Origin: Gaetbulibacter sp. 4G1
GTDB lineage: Bacteria > Bacteroidota > Bacteroidia > Flavobacteriales > Flavobacteriaceae
Length of the DNA stretch: 64,000 bases
Direction of reading: 5' to 3'
NCBI RefSeq assembly: GCF_002741945.1
Contig: NZ_MDVN01000022.1
Location: forward strand, 744,001-808,000
Below are positions 45,897-54,724 of this stretch, one piece after another. The notes beneath the pieces were generated by a model. It was given only the letters and a program-made list of their open reading frames with translations, did no database searches and was not told where the DNA came from. Numbering within the stretch: the first letter of the stretch is position 1; each line of letters begins with the position of its first letter. A program made the position numbers and the translations under genes.

Positions 45897-46319
45897 ATGT
45901 TCTCTGATAATAAAAAAGACAAACAAATGGTAGAAGGAACATCTAGTCAAAACATTATATCTCAAGGCACTAAAATTGTAGGCGACTTTAATAGCGAAGG
46001 CGATTTTAGAGTGGATGGGATTATAGAAGGAAATATAAAAACCACAGGAAAAGTAGTTGTAGGTAAAGCTGGTTTTATAAAAGGAACCTTGCAAGGTACT
46101 GATGCTTATTTTGAAGGAAAATTTTCAGGAAAGTTATCGCTATCAGGTACACTTACTTTAAAAACAGCTGCCCATATTGAAGGAGAAGTTGTTGTTGGAA
46201 AGCTTGCGGTTGAACCAGGAGCAACATTTAATGTTACCTGTATTATGAAAGGGACGGTAAAAGAAATAAATAAAGGTGGACAACAACAACGACAGTCGGA
46301 AACCGAAAAAACTGCTTAA
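45897..46319 (+). CDS. bactofilin (polymer-forming cytoskeletal protein)
   Basis: 140 residues. A right-handed beta-helix core is built from repeats such as GDFNSEGDFRVDGIIEGNIKT (about 30-50), VVVGKAGFIKGTL and LTLKTAAHIEGEVVVGKL, flanked by short disordered ends. Bactofilins self-assemble without nucleotide and often guide peptidoglycan enzymes. Its 3' end overlaps the GTG start of atpZ by 44 bases. Confidence 0.92.
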   Translation: MFSDNKKDKQMVEGTSSQNIISQGTKIVGDFNSEGDFRVDGIIEGNIKTTGKVVVGKAGFIKGTLQGTDAYFEGKFSGKLSLSGTLTLKTAAHIEGEVVVGKLAVEPGATFNVTCIMKGTVKEINKGGQQQRQSETEKTA

Positions 46320-46518
46320 CACCTACGCTCGCTTTTCAGGACTTGCTATTCAAATGTTTGCCATTATTGGTGTTGGAACTTTCATAGGTTATAAATTAGA
46401 TGAGAATTACCCCAATGAGCATAGATTATTTACGCTTTTTGGCGCATTGTCTTCAGTAATTATATCAATAATATATATAATTAGACGTATTATTGCAACT
46501 TCTAAAGAAGAACAATAA
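46276..46518 (+). CDS. AtpZ/AtpI family ATP synthase accessory protein
   Basis: 80-residue membrane protein with two hydrophobic helices (about 22-40 and 49-69) separated by a short loop containing GTFIGYKLDENYP. This is the AtpZ/I arrangement found ahead of bacterial atp operons, linked to Mg uptake or c-ring assembly. The only start that keeps the N-terminal helix is GTG 46276, inside the bactofilin gene. It ends just before the DUF6168 gene. Confidence 0.8.
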   Translation: MDNNNDSRKPKKLLNTYARFSGLAIQMFAIIGVGTFIGYKLDENYPNEHRLFTLFGALSSVIISIIYIIRRIIATSKEEQ

Positions 46519-46519
46519 A

Positions 46520-46918
46520 ATGAATAATCTTTTTAAAAAAAGAGAATCTAACTTTCTTATTCAACTTACTGCTTTAAGTATTTTATTATTTGGAATTCAT
46601 GCTTACTTAAACTTTCACTTCGTGAAAGATGTTAAGTTGTTTTTTCCGCTATGGCATATTTACGTATTTCACGTGATTACTGTTGTTATAATTTATACAT
46701 TAATCAACTATAGAGAATCTGTTGGTAAAACAGAGGTGTTCAATACTTTTATATTAGGGATGCTACTAAAAATGATATTAACCATTGTGTTTTTATTGCC
46801 ATGGATTTTATCTAAACCAGATCAAAAAGGCTTCGATCTTGCTAATTTCTTTATTCCTTATTTTATTTTTCTTGTATTTGAAGTGTATTCCGTAACTAGA
46901 ATACTTCAAAAAAAGTAA
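46520..46918 (+). CDS. DUF6168-like membrane protein of the atp cluster
   Basis: 132-residue protein with four hydrophobic helices (for example FLIQLTALSILLFGIHAYL and IYVFHVITVVIIYTLI). This resembles the AtpI/subunit I layout, and it occupies that gene's usual place between atpZ and atpB. I recall the family as DUF6168 in Flavobacteriaceae. The start is ATG 46520, one base after the atpZ stop. A role in assembly of the F0 sector is inferred from position. Confidence 0.75.
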   Translation: MNNLFKKRESNFLIQLTALSILLFGIHAYLNFHFVKDVKLFFPLWHIYVFHVITVVIIYTLINYRESVGKTEVFNTFILGMLLKMILTIVFLLPWILSKPDQKGFDLANFFIPYFIFLVFEVYSVTRILQKK

Positions 46919-46976
46919 CTAATTTATCAGCACTATTAATTAAAAAAAGGAAGGCTAAATAATCATTAAATTATTA

Positions 46977-47007
46977 TTTGTCAATTCATTTTATGTGTGT
47001 ACATTTG
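46977..47007 (+). promoter_or_regulatory. full Bacteroidota promoter for atpB operon
   Basis: TTTG (46977-46980), 19 bases, then TACATTTG (47000-47007): an exact match to TTTG-N19-TAnnTTTG. The ATG of atpB at 47046 lies about 35 bases downstream of the expected transcription start. The longer reading frame that begins at 46995 is inside the promoter and is therefore rejected. Confidence 0.85.
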
Positions 47008-47045
47008 CACCGAATTTAAAGCAAGGTATTTTTAAGCGATACATA

Positions 47046-48131
47046 ATGACATTAAACACCTTTAAAAGCGTATTATTTTCTGCATTATTTTTAGCAATTT
47101 CATTTGCTGGATATGCAACAGAAGATTCAGACAACAAAGACGATAAAGAATTCAATGCTAAAGAAATGATTTTGCATCACGTAAAAGATGCTCATGAATT
47201 TCATATTATTGACATTAATGATAAGCCAATATCTATTCCTTTACCAATTATACTTTGGACAGATAATGGTTTAACGACGTTTATGTCTAGTGCGTTTCAT
47301 CATGATGATTCTGGTAAAACAATTGTAGAAAAGAATGGTGGTAAGTTCGTGAAATTTCACGAAAAAATATATCAATTAGATACTAACGCAAGTACTGTGG
47401 TATTTGATGAAGCACATCATCCAACAAACGCACATAAACCATTAGATTTTTCTATTACAAGAAATGTGTTTATGATGTGGGTTTCTGTGATTGTTTTATT
47501 GTTTATCTTTTTTGCTACTGCAAGACGCTATAAAAAATCTGAAGACAATGTTCCAACTGGAATTGCAGGTTTTATAGAGCCTCTTGTAATATTTGTTAGA
47601 GACGAAATAGGAAAGCCAATGATTGGAGAGCATAAATACAAGAGATATATGCCTTATTTGCTAACCATCTTTTTCTTTATTTGGATTAACAACATATTTG
47701 GTTTAATTCCAATTTTAAATGGCGCTAACTTAAGTGGTAATATTGCCTTTACATGTACACTAGCGGTATTCACCTTTATAATTACAACATTTAGTGGTAA
47801 CAAGAATTATTGGAAACACATCTTTTGGATGCCTGGGGTTCCTGTACCAATGAAAATATTTTTAATGCCAATAGAAATTATCGGGATGTTTGTAAAACCA
47901 ATCTCGTTAATGATTCGTTTGTTTGCTAATATTACAGCAGGGCACGTTATTATATTAGCATTAATGTCATTAATATTTGTATTTAAGTCTGTTGCGATTG
48001 CACCAGTGTCTGTAGCATTCTCATTGTTTATTACAGTTATTGAAATTATTGTTACGGCGATACAAGCATATATATTTACAATATTGTCAGCTCTTTATTT
48101 TGGGATGGCAACTGAAGAAGAACATCATTAA
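47046..48131 (+). CDS. atpB: ATP synthase F0 subunit a
   Basis: Stator channel subunit of F0. At 361 residues it is longer than the E. coli protein because of an N-terminal signal-like helix (about 5-23) and a soluble extension of about 110 residues, which I know as a feature of Bacteroidota subunit a. The core shows FVRDEIGKPMIG and the essential Arg291 in SLMIRLFANITAGHVI, facing the c-ring Glu. The C-terminal helix contains TVIEIIVTAIQAYIFTILSA. Confidence 0.96.
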   Translation: MTLNTFKSVLFSALFLAISFAGYATEDSDNKDDKEFNAKEMILHHVKDAHEFHIIDINDKPISIPLPIILWTDNGLTTFMSSAFHHDDSGKTIVEKNGGKFVKFHEKIYQLDTNASTVVFDEAHHPTNAHKPLDFSITRNVFMMWVSVIVLLFIFFATARRYKKSEDNVPTGIAGFIEPLVIFVRDEIGKPMIGEHKYKRYMPYLLTIFFFIWINNIFGLIPILNGANLSGNIAFTCTLAVFTFIITTFSGNKNYWKHIFWMPGVPVPMKIFLMPIEIIGMFVKPISLMIRLFANITAGHVIILALMSLIFVFKSVAIAPVSVAFSLFITVIEIIVTAIQAYIFTILSALYFGMATEEEHH

Positions 48132-48135
48132 TTAA

Positions 48136-48360
<225 letters not shown>

Positions 48361-48372
48361 AAAACTAGAAAT

Positions 48373-48406
48373 ACTGAAGTAACGGTTGGTTGCTTCAGTG
48401 TTTTTT
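48373..48406 (+). terminator. intrinsic terminator-like hairpin between atpE and atpF
   Basis: ACTGAAGTAAC (48373-48383) pairs with GTTGCTTCAGT (48389-48399) over 11 positions with one G-U pair and a five-base loop. G and TTTTTT follow at once. The hairpin lies inside an operon of co-functioning genes, so it probably acts as a partial terminator or RNA-stabilising element that raises atpE transcript relative to atpF and downstream. Confidence 0.8.
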
Positions 48407-48437
48407 AAAATTTAAGTTATTTAAAACAAAAAAAGAA

Positions 48438-48932
48438 ATGGATTTAATTACACCTCAATTTGGATTGGTTTTTTGGACTGCAATTACATTTTTAGTGTTG
48501 CTATTCATCTTAAGAAAATTTGCTTGGAAACCTATTTTAGGAGCAGTTGAAGAAAGAGAAGATGGAATTAAAAACGCATTAGCATCTGCAGAAAAAGCTC
48601 GTAAAGAGATGGAGAATCTTCATGCGGATAATGAGCGTATTTTAAAAGAAGCACGTGCAGAACGAGAAACAATGCTTAAAGAAGCTCGCGATATTAAAGC
48701 AAAAATGATTGCTGATGCTAAAGATGAAGCACAAGCGCAGGCAAGCAAAATGATTGAGCAAGCGCAAACAGCTATTGAAAGTGAAAAGAAATCTGCTATG
48801 GCTGAACTTAAGAATCACGTTGCAGGATTATCATTAGATATTGCAGAAAAAGTAGTGCGTCAAGAATTATCAAACAAAGACAAGCAATTAGAATTAGTTG
48901 AGTCAATGTTAGGTGAAGCAAAATTAAACTAA
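48438..48932 (+). CDS. atpF: ATP synthase F0 subunit b
   Basis: Peripheral stalk subunit, 164 residues. One N-terminal membrane helix (about 7-27, FGLVFWTAITFLVLLFIL) is followed by a long charged helix with alanine and heptad pattern (about 35-130) and a C-terminal region contacting delta (LSLDIAEKVVRQEL). ATG 48438 is chosen over an in-frame TTG at 48390 because that lies in the terminator hairpin. Confidence 0.95.
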   Translation: MDLITPQFGLVFWTAITFLVLLFILRKFAWKPILGAVEEREDGIKNALASAEKARKEMENLHADNERILKEARAERETMLKEARDIKAKMIADAKDEAQAQASKMIEQAQTAIESEKKSAMAELKNHVAGLSLDIAEKVVRQELSNKDKQLELVESMLGEAKLN

Positions 48933-48938
48933 GAAAAA

Positions 48939-49475
48939 ATGGCAGGAGCAAGAGCAGCAATACGTTACGCAAAAGCAGTTTTAAGTTTAGCATCAGACCA
49001 AAATATAGCTGAGGTTGTAAATAATGATATGAAGCTAATTGCTACAACTATAGCAGACAATAAAGACTTAAACAACATGCTTCAAAGTCCTGTAATTAAA
49101 TCATCAAATAAAAAAGATGTGTTGCTTGAAGTCTTTAAAGGCTCAAACGCAATGACAACTAATATGATAGATACACTTATTACAAACAGAAGATTAGCAC
49201 TTTTAAATGATGTAGCTGTTAGTTATAACCGTTTGTATGATGAATTAAAAGGTGTACAAATTGCACAAGTAACAACTGCAATACCTTTAACAGATGATTT
49301 AAAAGTTAAGGTTTTAGCAAAAGCTAAAGAACTTACGGGAAAAGATGTTGAAGTTAAAAATATTGTTGATGCAGATATATTAGGAGGCTTCATTTTACGT
49401 GTTGGAGACAAACAATACAATGCTAGTATAGCAAACAAATTAAATAAGTTAAAAAGAGAATTTACTTTAAATTAA
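48939..49475 (+). CDS. atpH: ATP synthase F1 subunit delta
   Basis: 178 residues, the OSCP/delta subunit that joins the b stalk to the alpha-beta head. The N-terminal helical bundle includes GARAAIRYAKAVLSLA, and the C-terminal signature VDADILGGFILRVGD is clear. Starts six bases after atpF and ends six bases before atpA. Confidence 0.95.
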   Translation: MAGARAAIRYAKAVLSLASDQNIAEVVNNDMKLIATTIADNKDLNNMLQSPVIKSSNKKDVLLEVFKGSNAMTTNMIDTLITNRRLALLNDVAVSYNRLYDELKGVQIAQVTTAIPLTDDLKVKVLAKAKELTGKDVEVKNIVDADILGGFILRVGDKQYNASIANKLNKLKREFTLN

Positions 49476-49481
49476 AATAAA

Positions 49482-51062
49482 ATGGCAGAAGTAAAACCAG
49501 CTGAAATTTCAGCAATCTTAAAACAACAACTATCAGGTTTTGAAGCAAGTGCTTCGTTAGATGAGGTAGGAACAGTATTAACAGTAGGTGATGGTATTGT
49601 ACGTGCTTACGGATTGTCTAATGCACAATATGGTGAGTTAGTAGAATTTGATGGAGGCCTTGAAGGAATTGTACTTAACCTTGAGGAAGATAACGTTGGT
49701 ATTGTATTATTAGGACACTCTAAAGCAGTTGCAGAAGGGTCTACAGTAAAGCGTACTGGCCGTATCGCATCTATAGATGTAGGTGAAGGTATAGTTGGTC
49801 GTGTTGTTGACACACTAGGAACACCAATTGATGGTAAAGGTCCTATTGCTGGTGAAACTTATCAAATGCCACTAGAGCGTAAAGCTCCAGGTGTAATTTA
49901 TCGTGAGCCAGTTACTGAACCATTACAAACAGGTATTAAGTCTATTGACGCAATGATTCCTGTAGGGCGTGGTCAACGTGAGTTGGTAATTGGTGATAGA
50001 CAAACAGGAAAAACAACAGTTTGTATTGATACGATATTAAACCAAAAAGAATTTTATGATGCAGGTGAGCCTGTATACTGTATATATGTAGCAGTAGGGC
50101 AAAAAGCATCTACAGTAGCAAATATTGCTAAAGTGTTAGAAGAAAAAGGAGCGCTTGCCTATACAACTATTGTTGCGGCAAACGCATCTGATCCTGCGCC
50201 AATGCAAGTTTATGCACCTATGGCAGGAGCTGCAATTGGAGAGTATTTTAGAGACACTGGTCGTCCAGCTTTAATTATTTATGATGATTTATCTAAACAG
50301 GCAGTTGCATACCGTGAGGTGTCTTTATTATTACGTCGTCCACCAGGACGTGAGGCGTACCCTGGAGATGTATTCTATTTACACTCGCGTTTATTAGAGC
50401 GTTCTGCAAAAGTAATTAATGATGATGCTATTGCTAAAGAAATGAATGACCTTCCAGACTCATTAAAGCCAATGGTAAAAGGAGGAGGTTCTTTAACAGC
50501 TTTACCAATTATTGAAACACAAGCAGGAGATGTATCAGCATATATTCCAACTAACGTAATTTCTATTACAGATGGACAAATCTTCTTAGATGGAGATTTA
50601 TTTAACTCTGGTGTACGACCAGCAATTAACGTAGGTATTTCAGTATCTCGTGTTGGTGGTAATGCTCAGATTAAATCTATGAAAAAAGTATCTGGTACTT
50701 TAAAATTAGATCAAGCTGCTTTCCGTGAATTAGAAGCGTTTGCAAAGTTTGGTTCAGATTTAGATGCGGTTACTTTAAATGTAATTGAAAAAGGGAAACG
50801 TAACGTTGAAATCCTTAAACAAGCTGAAAACGATCCGTTTACTGTTGAAGATCAAATTGCAATTATTTATGCAGGGTCTAAAAACTTATTAAAGGATGTT
50901 CCTGTAAATAAAGTAAAAGAATTTGAAAGAGATTTTATAGAGTTCTTAAATGCAAAGCATAGAGATGTTTTAGATACTTTAAAAGCAGGTAAATTAACTG
51001 ATGAGGTTACAGATACATTATTGAATGTATGTAAAGATCTTTCAGCTAAGTATAAAGCATAA
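49482..51062 (+). CDS. atpA: ATP synthase F1 subunit alpha
   Basis: Nucleotide-binding, non-catalytic F1 subunit of 526 residues, normal length. Walker A is GDRQTGKTT at 171-179, [18 protein letters not shown] covers Walker B, and [20 protein letters not shown] is highly conserved. [14 protein letters not shown] carries the arginine finger region. Codon use is closer to the housekeeping flank than to the polysaccharide locus. A repeat insertion separates it from atpG. Confidence 0.98.
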   Translation: MAEVKPAEISAILKQQLSGFEASASLDEVGTVLTVGDGIVRAYGLSNAQYGELVEFDGGLEGIVLNLEEDNVGIVLLGHSKAVAEGSTVKRTGRIASIDVGEGIVGRVVDTLGTPIDGKGPIAGETYQMPLERKAPGVIYREPVTEPLQTGIKSIDAMIPVGRGQRELVIGDRQTGKTTVCIDTILNQKEFYDAGEPVYCIYVAVGQKASTVANIAKVLEEKGALAYTTIVAANASDPAPMQVYAPMAGAAIGEYFRDTGRPALIIYDDLSKQAVAYREVSLLLRRPPGREAYPGDVFYLHSRLLERSAKVINDDAIAKEMNDLPDSLKPMVKGGGSLTALPIIETQAGDVSAYIPTNVISITDGQIFLDGDLFNSGVRPAINVGISVSRVGGNAQIKSMKKVSGTLKLDQAAFRELEAFAKFGSDLDAVTLNVIEKGKRNVEILKQAENDPFTVEDQIAIIYAGSKNLLKDVPVNKVKEFERDFIEFLNAKHRDVLDTLKAGKLTDEVTDTLLNVCKDLSAKYKA

Positions 51063-51064
51063 TT

Positions 51065-51184
51065 GTCATTCCTGCGAAGGCGTAGATTCACGAATACAAT
51101 ATTGTAAAATGTGAATTAATGAGTAAAGCAGGAATCTCATGTTTTTAAATTTAATTAAAATAGATTCCGTATCAAGTACGGAAT
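51065..51184. repeat. two dispersed intergenic repeat hairpins between atpA and atpG
   Basis: First unit: ATTCCTGC (51068-51075) pairs with GCAGGAAT (51128-51135), with GTCATTCCTGCGAAGGC at the left edge. Second unit: ATTCCGTA (51164-51171), five-base loop, TACGGAAT (51177-51184), followed by GACA. The GTCATTCC...GGAATGAC edges are those of dispersed flavobacterial intergenic repeats. About 135 bases separate genes that are usually almost adjacent. Confidence 0.75.
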
Positions 51185-51198
51185 GACAAAAAGAGATT

Positions 51199-52059
51199 AT
51201 GGCGAATCTTAAAGAAATACGTAACAGAATATCATCAGTATCTTCAACGATGCAGATTACTAGTGCCATGAAAATGGTATCGGCTGCAAAGTTAAAGAAA
51301 GCACAAGATGCCATTACAGCAATGCGCCCTTATGCAGATAAATTAACAGAGCTTTTACAAAGCTTAAGTGCGACTTTAGATGCAGATTCTGGAAGTAAAT
51401 TTTCGACACAACGTGAAGTAAAAAACGTTTTAATTGTTCCAATTACGTCTAATAGAGGTTTATGCGGTGCTTTTAACACTAATATTATTAAGCAGACACA
51501 AAATTTAATAAGTAATGTGTATGCCGATAAAAAGGTTTCAGTTGTAGCTATAGGAAAAAAAGCGAATGATACGTTTGCTAAACAAAATATTGTTATCGCT
51601 AATAAAAGTGAAGTTTTTGACGATTTAACATTTGATAATGTTGCTGAAATTGCTGAAATGTTAATGGAAAAATTTGTTACAGGTGAATTTGATAAAATCG
51701 AAATCGTTTATAACAAATTTAAAAATGCTGCTACTCAAATTGTAATGACTGAGCAGTTTTTACCGATTGTTCCTGTTGAAGGAGAAGTCGACAACAATGC
51801 AGATTATATTTTTGAGCCATCAAAAATAGAAATTGTAGAGCAATTAATTCCAAAATCATTAAAAACACAATTGTTTAAAGGTATAAGAGATTCTTTTGCT
51901 TCTGAACATGGTGCTCGAATGACAGCAATGCACAAGGCAACAGATAATGCTACTGAGTTAAGAGACCAGCTTAAGTTAACTTATAACAAAGCACGTCAAG
52001 CAGCTATTACTAACGAAATCTTGGAAATAGTTGGTGGTGCGGAAGCTTTAAACAATTAG
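51199..52059 (+). CDS. atpG: ATP synthase F1 subunit gamma
   Basis: Central shaft subunit, 286 residues. The two long coiled helices are visible as LKEIRNRISSVSSTMQITSAM at the N-terminus and MTAMHKATDNATELRDQL with the terminal RQAAITNEILEIVGGAEAL, the family signature. VPITSNRGLCGAFN lies in the middle domain. It ends the cluster; beta (atpD) and epsilon (atpC) genes do not follow. A terminator hairpin lies 90 bases downstream. Confidence 0.96.
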   Translation: MANLKEIRNRISSVSSTMQITSAMKMVSAAKLKKAQDAITAMRPYADKLTELLQSLSATLDADSGSKFSTQREVKNVLIVPITSNRGLCGAFNTNIIKQTQNLISNVYADKKVSVVAIGKKANDTFAKQNIVIANKSEVFDDLTFDNVAEIAEMLMEKFVTGEFDKIEIVYNKFKNAATQIVMTEQFLPIVPVEGEVDNNADYIFEPSKIEIVEQLIPKSLKTQLFKGIRDSFASEHGARMTAMHKATDNATELRDQLKLTYNKARQAAITNEILEIVGGAEALNN

Positions 52060-52080
52060 ACAAAGCCGAGCGAAGTCAAA
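52060..52080 (+). repeat. half copy of a dispersed intergenic repeat
   Basis: GACAAAGCCGAGCGAAGTCA directly after the atpG stop resembles one arm of the CGAGCGxAGTCGAGA repeat at 5484. Its partner arm is not evident. Confidence 0.35.
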
Positions 52081-52149
52081 TTATTAAAAGAGCAAAAGCT
52101 TTGAATAACTAATATTCATACTGAATTTCTTTTCAGTTTTCACAATATC

Positions 52150-52177
52150 AAGCCTCACTTAAAGTGAGGCTTTTTTA
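52150..52177 (+). terminator. intrinsic terminator after atpG
   Basis: AAGCCTCACTT (52150-52160) and AAGTGAGGCTT (52162-52172) are exact complements around a minimal loop, followed by a T run. It ends the ATP synthase transcript. Confidence 0.88.
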
Positions 52178-52225
52178 TGGCATTCATTTTGCAAATAGTA
52201 TCTTTATAATATTCAATTCTATGTA

Positions 52226-52735
52226 ATGAAAGCCATTAAAAACATACTGAAGGCGTTACTAATACTTTTAGCTATGGTTAGTTTTTCTAAATGTTCAACT
52301 ACTAAAAAGCTCCAAAACACTGCACCTTTTGAAATTGGAGAAGTGTATTATCAATATTGGACTGCTGGTGTAAAAGGCGAGGGTTCAGGATTTAATTTAT
52401 TTATACCCATCGAATCAACTCCTAAAAATATAATATTAGATAGCGCCTATTTTAGAGGAGAACAATCTAAACTTGAAAGCATGGATCAAACACTTTTTGT
52501 TGGTCGTTTTAAAACGGATACAAATCAAAAAAAAGATATTATCATGAGTAGCGACCCATATGCTGAATATGGCAATAAAATACCAGAGCTTTCCAAAAAA
52601 TTTCCTTTTAAATTAAATGATAGAGAGTGTATTGTTAGTTACAAACAGGGAAGCACACTTAAATACTATAAAATTTCAAATATTATTAAAAAGGAATCAA
52701 AGGGTAATCTTGATACCAAACCTAATGAGCAATAA
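52226..52735 (+). CDS. hypothetical lipoprotein
   Basis: I do not recognise a named domain in this 169-residue protein. The N-terminus is a hydrophobic signal (about 8-20), then SFSKC with Cys23; Lys before Cys is unusual for a lipobox, so lipidation is likely but not certain. The mature part begins STTKKLQ and seems beta-rich (EIGEVYYQYWTAGVKGEG). The TTKK and YQYWTAG segments look like a small family of flavobacterial envelope proteins. It stands between the atp terminator and the flippase gene. Confidence 0.7.
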   Translation: MKAIKNILKALLILLAMVSFSKCSTTKKLQNTAPFEIGEVYYQYWTAGVKGEGSGFNLFIPIESTPKNIILDSAYFRGEQSKLESMDQTLFVGRFKTDTNQKKDIIMSSDPYAEYGNKIPELSKKFPFKLNDRECIVSYKQGSTLKYYKISNIIKKESKGNLDTKPNEQ

Positions 52736-52737
52736 CT

Positions 52738-52745
52738 TATCTTTG
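52738..52745 (+). promoter_or_regulatory. TAnnTTTG -7 box upstream of flippase gene
   Basis: TATCTTTG just after the lipoprotein stop matches the -7 consensus. It lies about 49 bases upstream of the TTG start at 52794. No TTTG at -33. Confidence 0.4.
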
Positions 52746-52793
52746 GTTTACGTTAGCTAAAAACGTATTTTTATACATATAAACAACCAGTAA

Positions 52794-54254
52794 TTGAGCG
52801 GACTCAAATCACTTTTTAAGCAAACATTTATTTACGGATTAGCTACTGTACTTCCCAGAATGTTAAGCTTTTTATTGGTGCCACTTTACACAACGGAAGG
52901 TGTGCTTTCTTCAGTTGCCGAATATGGAGAGGTTTCTGTTATTTTCTCATATTTTGTTCTCTTCAACGTGATTTTAGCATATGGAATGGAAACAGCTTTT
53001 TTTAGGTTCTTCAACAAAGAGGATAATAAAAATAGCGTAACTAGTACAGCTGCAATTTCTTTAGTACTTACTTCAATTGGCTTTTTTATTCTCGGGATTT
53101 TATTCAAAAATCAAATATCAAATTTAATAGACATTGATGTAAAGTATATCAAATTAGTGATATGGATTTTACTGCTAGATGCTTTGGTTATTATTCCTTT
53201 TGCATGGTTAAGAGCAAATGAAAAACCTATGCGCTATGCGATTATTAAAATTTTTAATGTCATTATTAATCTCGGTTTAAATTTATTCTTTCTATTAGCT
53301 TTAAAGTCTTTAGCTACAAAAAGTTCTTTTTTCGAAAGCATATATATGCCAAACTTCGAAATCAGTTACATATTTATTGCAAATTTAATATCTAGTGGAG
53401 TAACACTTCTTTTAGTAATTCCTTTCTATACTAAAATAAAATATACTTTTGATGCAGCCTTGTGGAAGAGAATGCTAAAGTATGCAGCTCCTGTATTAAT
53501 AGCCGGTGTAGCGTTTTCAATCAATGAAACTTTTGATAGAGTTTTATTAGATTATTTACTTCCAGAAAATATTGCAAAAACTGAAATAGGAATGTATTCA
53601 GCGTGTTATAAATTAGCGTTGTTTATGACATTATTTGCAACCGCATATCGATTAGGGATTGAACCTTTTTTCTTTAGTCATGCTAAGACTGAAAACCCTC
53701 AAAAAAATTATGCTAGAATATTAGAGTTTTTTGTAGCATTTGGGTCAATTATTTTACTTGCAGTTGTTGTTTTTGCAGATGTATTGAAACCAATTATAGT
53801 GAGAAGTGAAGACTATTGGGAAGCCATGTGGGTTGTTCCAATTATATTACTTGCTAACTTTTGTTTAGGTATTTACCACAATCTTTCTGTTTGGTATAAA
53901 ATAACAGACCGAACTAAGTTTGGAGCTTACATATCAGTATTTGGTGCTTTATTAACGTTAGGGTTAAACTTTTGGTTAATTCCAGTTATAAGCTACAAAG
54001 GTTCTGCAATCGCGACATTAACTGCTTATGCGTCAATGATGCTATTGTCTTATTACTTTGGAAGGAAGTATTATCCAATTCCTTATAATCTTAAAAAAAT
54101 TGGATTGTACTTAGTACTATCGATAGGCTTGTCAAGTGTATCATTCTATCAATTTAGAGAGAATTATATTGTTGGAATATCTATGTTAATTGTATTTTTG
54201 GCAATTATATACATATCAGAAAAAAATCAAATTAAAAACTTATTAAAGCGTTAA
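52794..54254 (+). CDS. polysaccharide/lipid-linked precursor flippase (Wzx/MATE-like)
   Basis: Polytopic MOP-superfamily protein, 486 residues with about fourteen helices. The N-terminus [20 protein letters not shown] is typical of the conserved Bacteroidota flippase next to dut. It starts at TTG 52794, because later ATG codons cut into the first helix. It differs from the locus-bound Wzx at 13863. Its constant housekeeping position suggests a general precursor such as a lipid-linked glycan of the outer membrane. It is followed one base later by dut. Confidence 0.85.
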   Translation: MSGLKSLFKQTFIYGLATVLPRMLSFLLVPLYTTEGVLSSVAEYGEVSVIFSYFVLFNVILAYGMETAFFRFFNKEDNKNSVTSTAAISLVLTSIGFFILGILFKNQISNLIDIDVKYIKLVIWILLLDALVIIPFAWLRANEKPMRYAIIKIFNVIINLGLNLFFLLALKSLATKSSFFESIYMPNFEISYIFIANLISSGVTLLLVIPFYTKIKYTFDAALWKRMLKYAAPVLIAGVAFSINETFDRVLLDYLLPENIAKTEIGMYSACYKLALFMTLFATAYRLGIEPFFFSHAKTENPQKNYARILEFFVAFGSIILLAVVVFADVLKPIIVRSEDYWEAMWVVPIILLANFCLGIYHNLSVWYKITDRTKFGAYISVFGALLTLGLNFWLIPVISYKGSAIATLTAYASMMLLSYYFGRKYYPIPYNLKKIGLYLVLSIGLSSVSFYQFRENYIVGISMLIVFLAIIYISEKNQIKNLLKR

Positions 54255-54255
54255 G

Positions 54256-54690
54256 ATGCAAATTAAAATTATAAATAAATCTAGCCATGATTTGCCACAT
54301 TATGAGACTGTTGCTTCAGCAGGAATGGATTTACGAGCAAATATATCGGAATCAAGAACACTAAAACCATTAGAGCGAAGTATTGTGGGCACTGGGTTGT
54401 TTATAGAATTACCAGTAGGTATTGAAGCGCAAGTGCGCCCTCGTAGTGGACTAGCTGCAAAAAAAGGCATTACTGTTTTAAATGCTCCAGGAACTATAGA
54501 TGCAGATTATAGAGGAGAAATAGGCGTTATCCTTGTAAATTTATCAAATGAGGAGTTTGTTATTAATAACGGCGAGCGTATTGCACAATTAGTAATAGCA
54601 AAGCACGATCGTGCTGAATGGATTGAAGTAAATGAATTATCTGAAACCTCTAGAGGAGAAGGCGGTTTTGGTAGCACAGGAGTTAAGTAA
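54256..54690 (+). CDS. dut: dUTP diphosphatase
   Basis: Hydrolyses dUTP to dUMP, keeping uracil out of DNA. The 144 residues contain all five trimeric dUTPase motifs in order: [30 protein letters not shown], and the flexible C-terminal [10 protein letters not shown]. It starts one base after the flippase stop, so the two are translationally linked although functionally unrelated. Confidence 0.97.
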   Translation: MQIKIINKSSHDLPHYETVASAGMDLRANISESRTLKPLERSIVGTGLFIELPVGIEAQVRPRSGLAAKKGITVLNAPGTIDADYRGEIGVILVNLSNEEFVINNGERIAQLVIAKHDRAEWIEVNELSETSRGEGGFGSTGVK

Positions 54691-54724
54691 ATAAATTAAC
54701 AAACACACAAATCAACTCAAAAAC

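Noticed and set aside
46995-47045. Upstream extension of atpB
   Set aside because: It lies within the TTTG-N19-TACATTTG promoter; the ATG at 47046 opens a proper signal-like helix.
49607-49813. Minus-strand frame inside atpA, and similar frames in wecC, purD and other genes
   Set aside because: Antisense shadows of strongly conserved genes with no promoter or protein signature.
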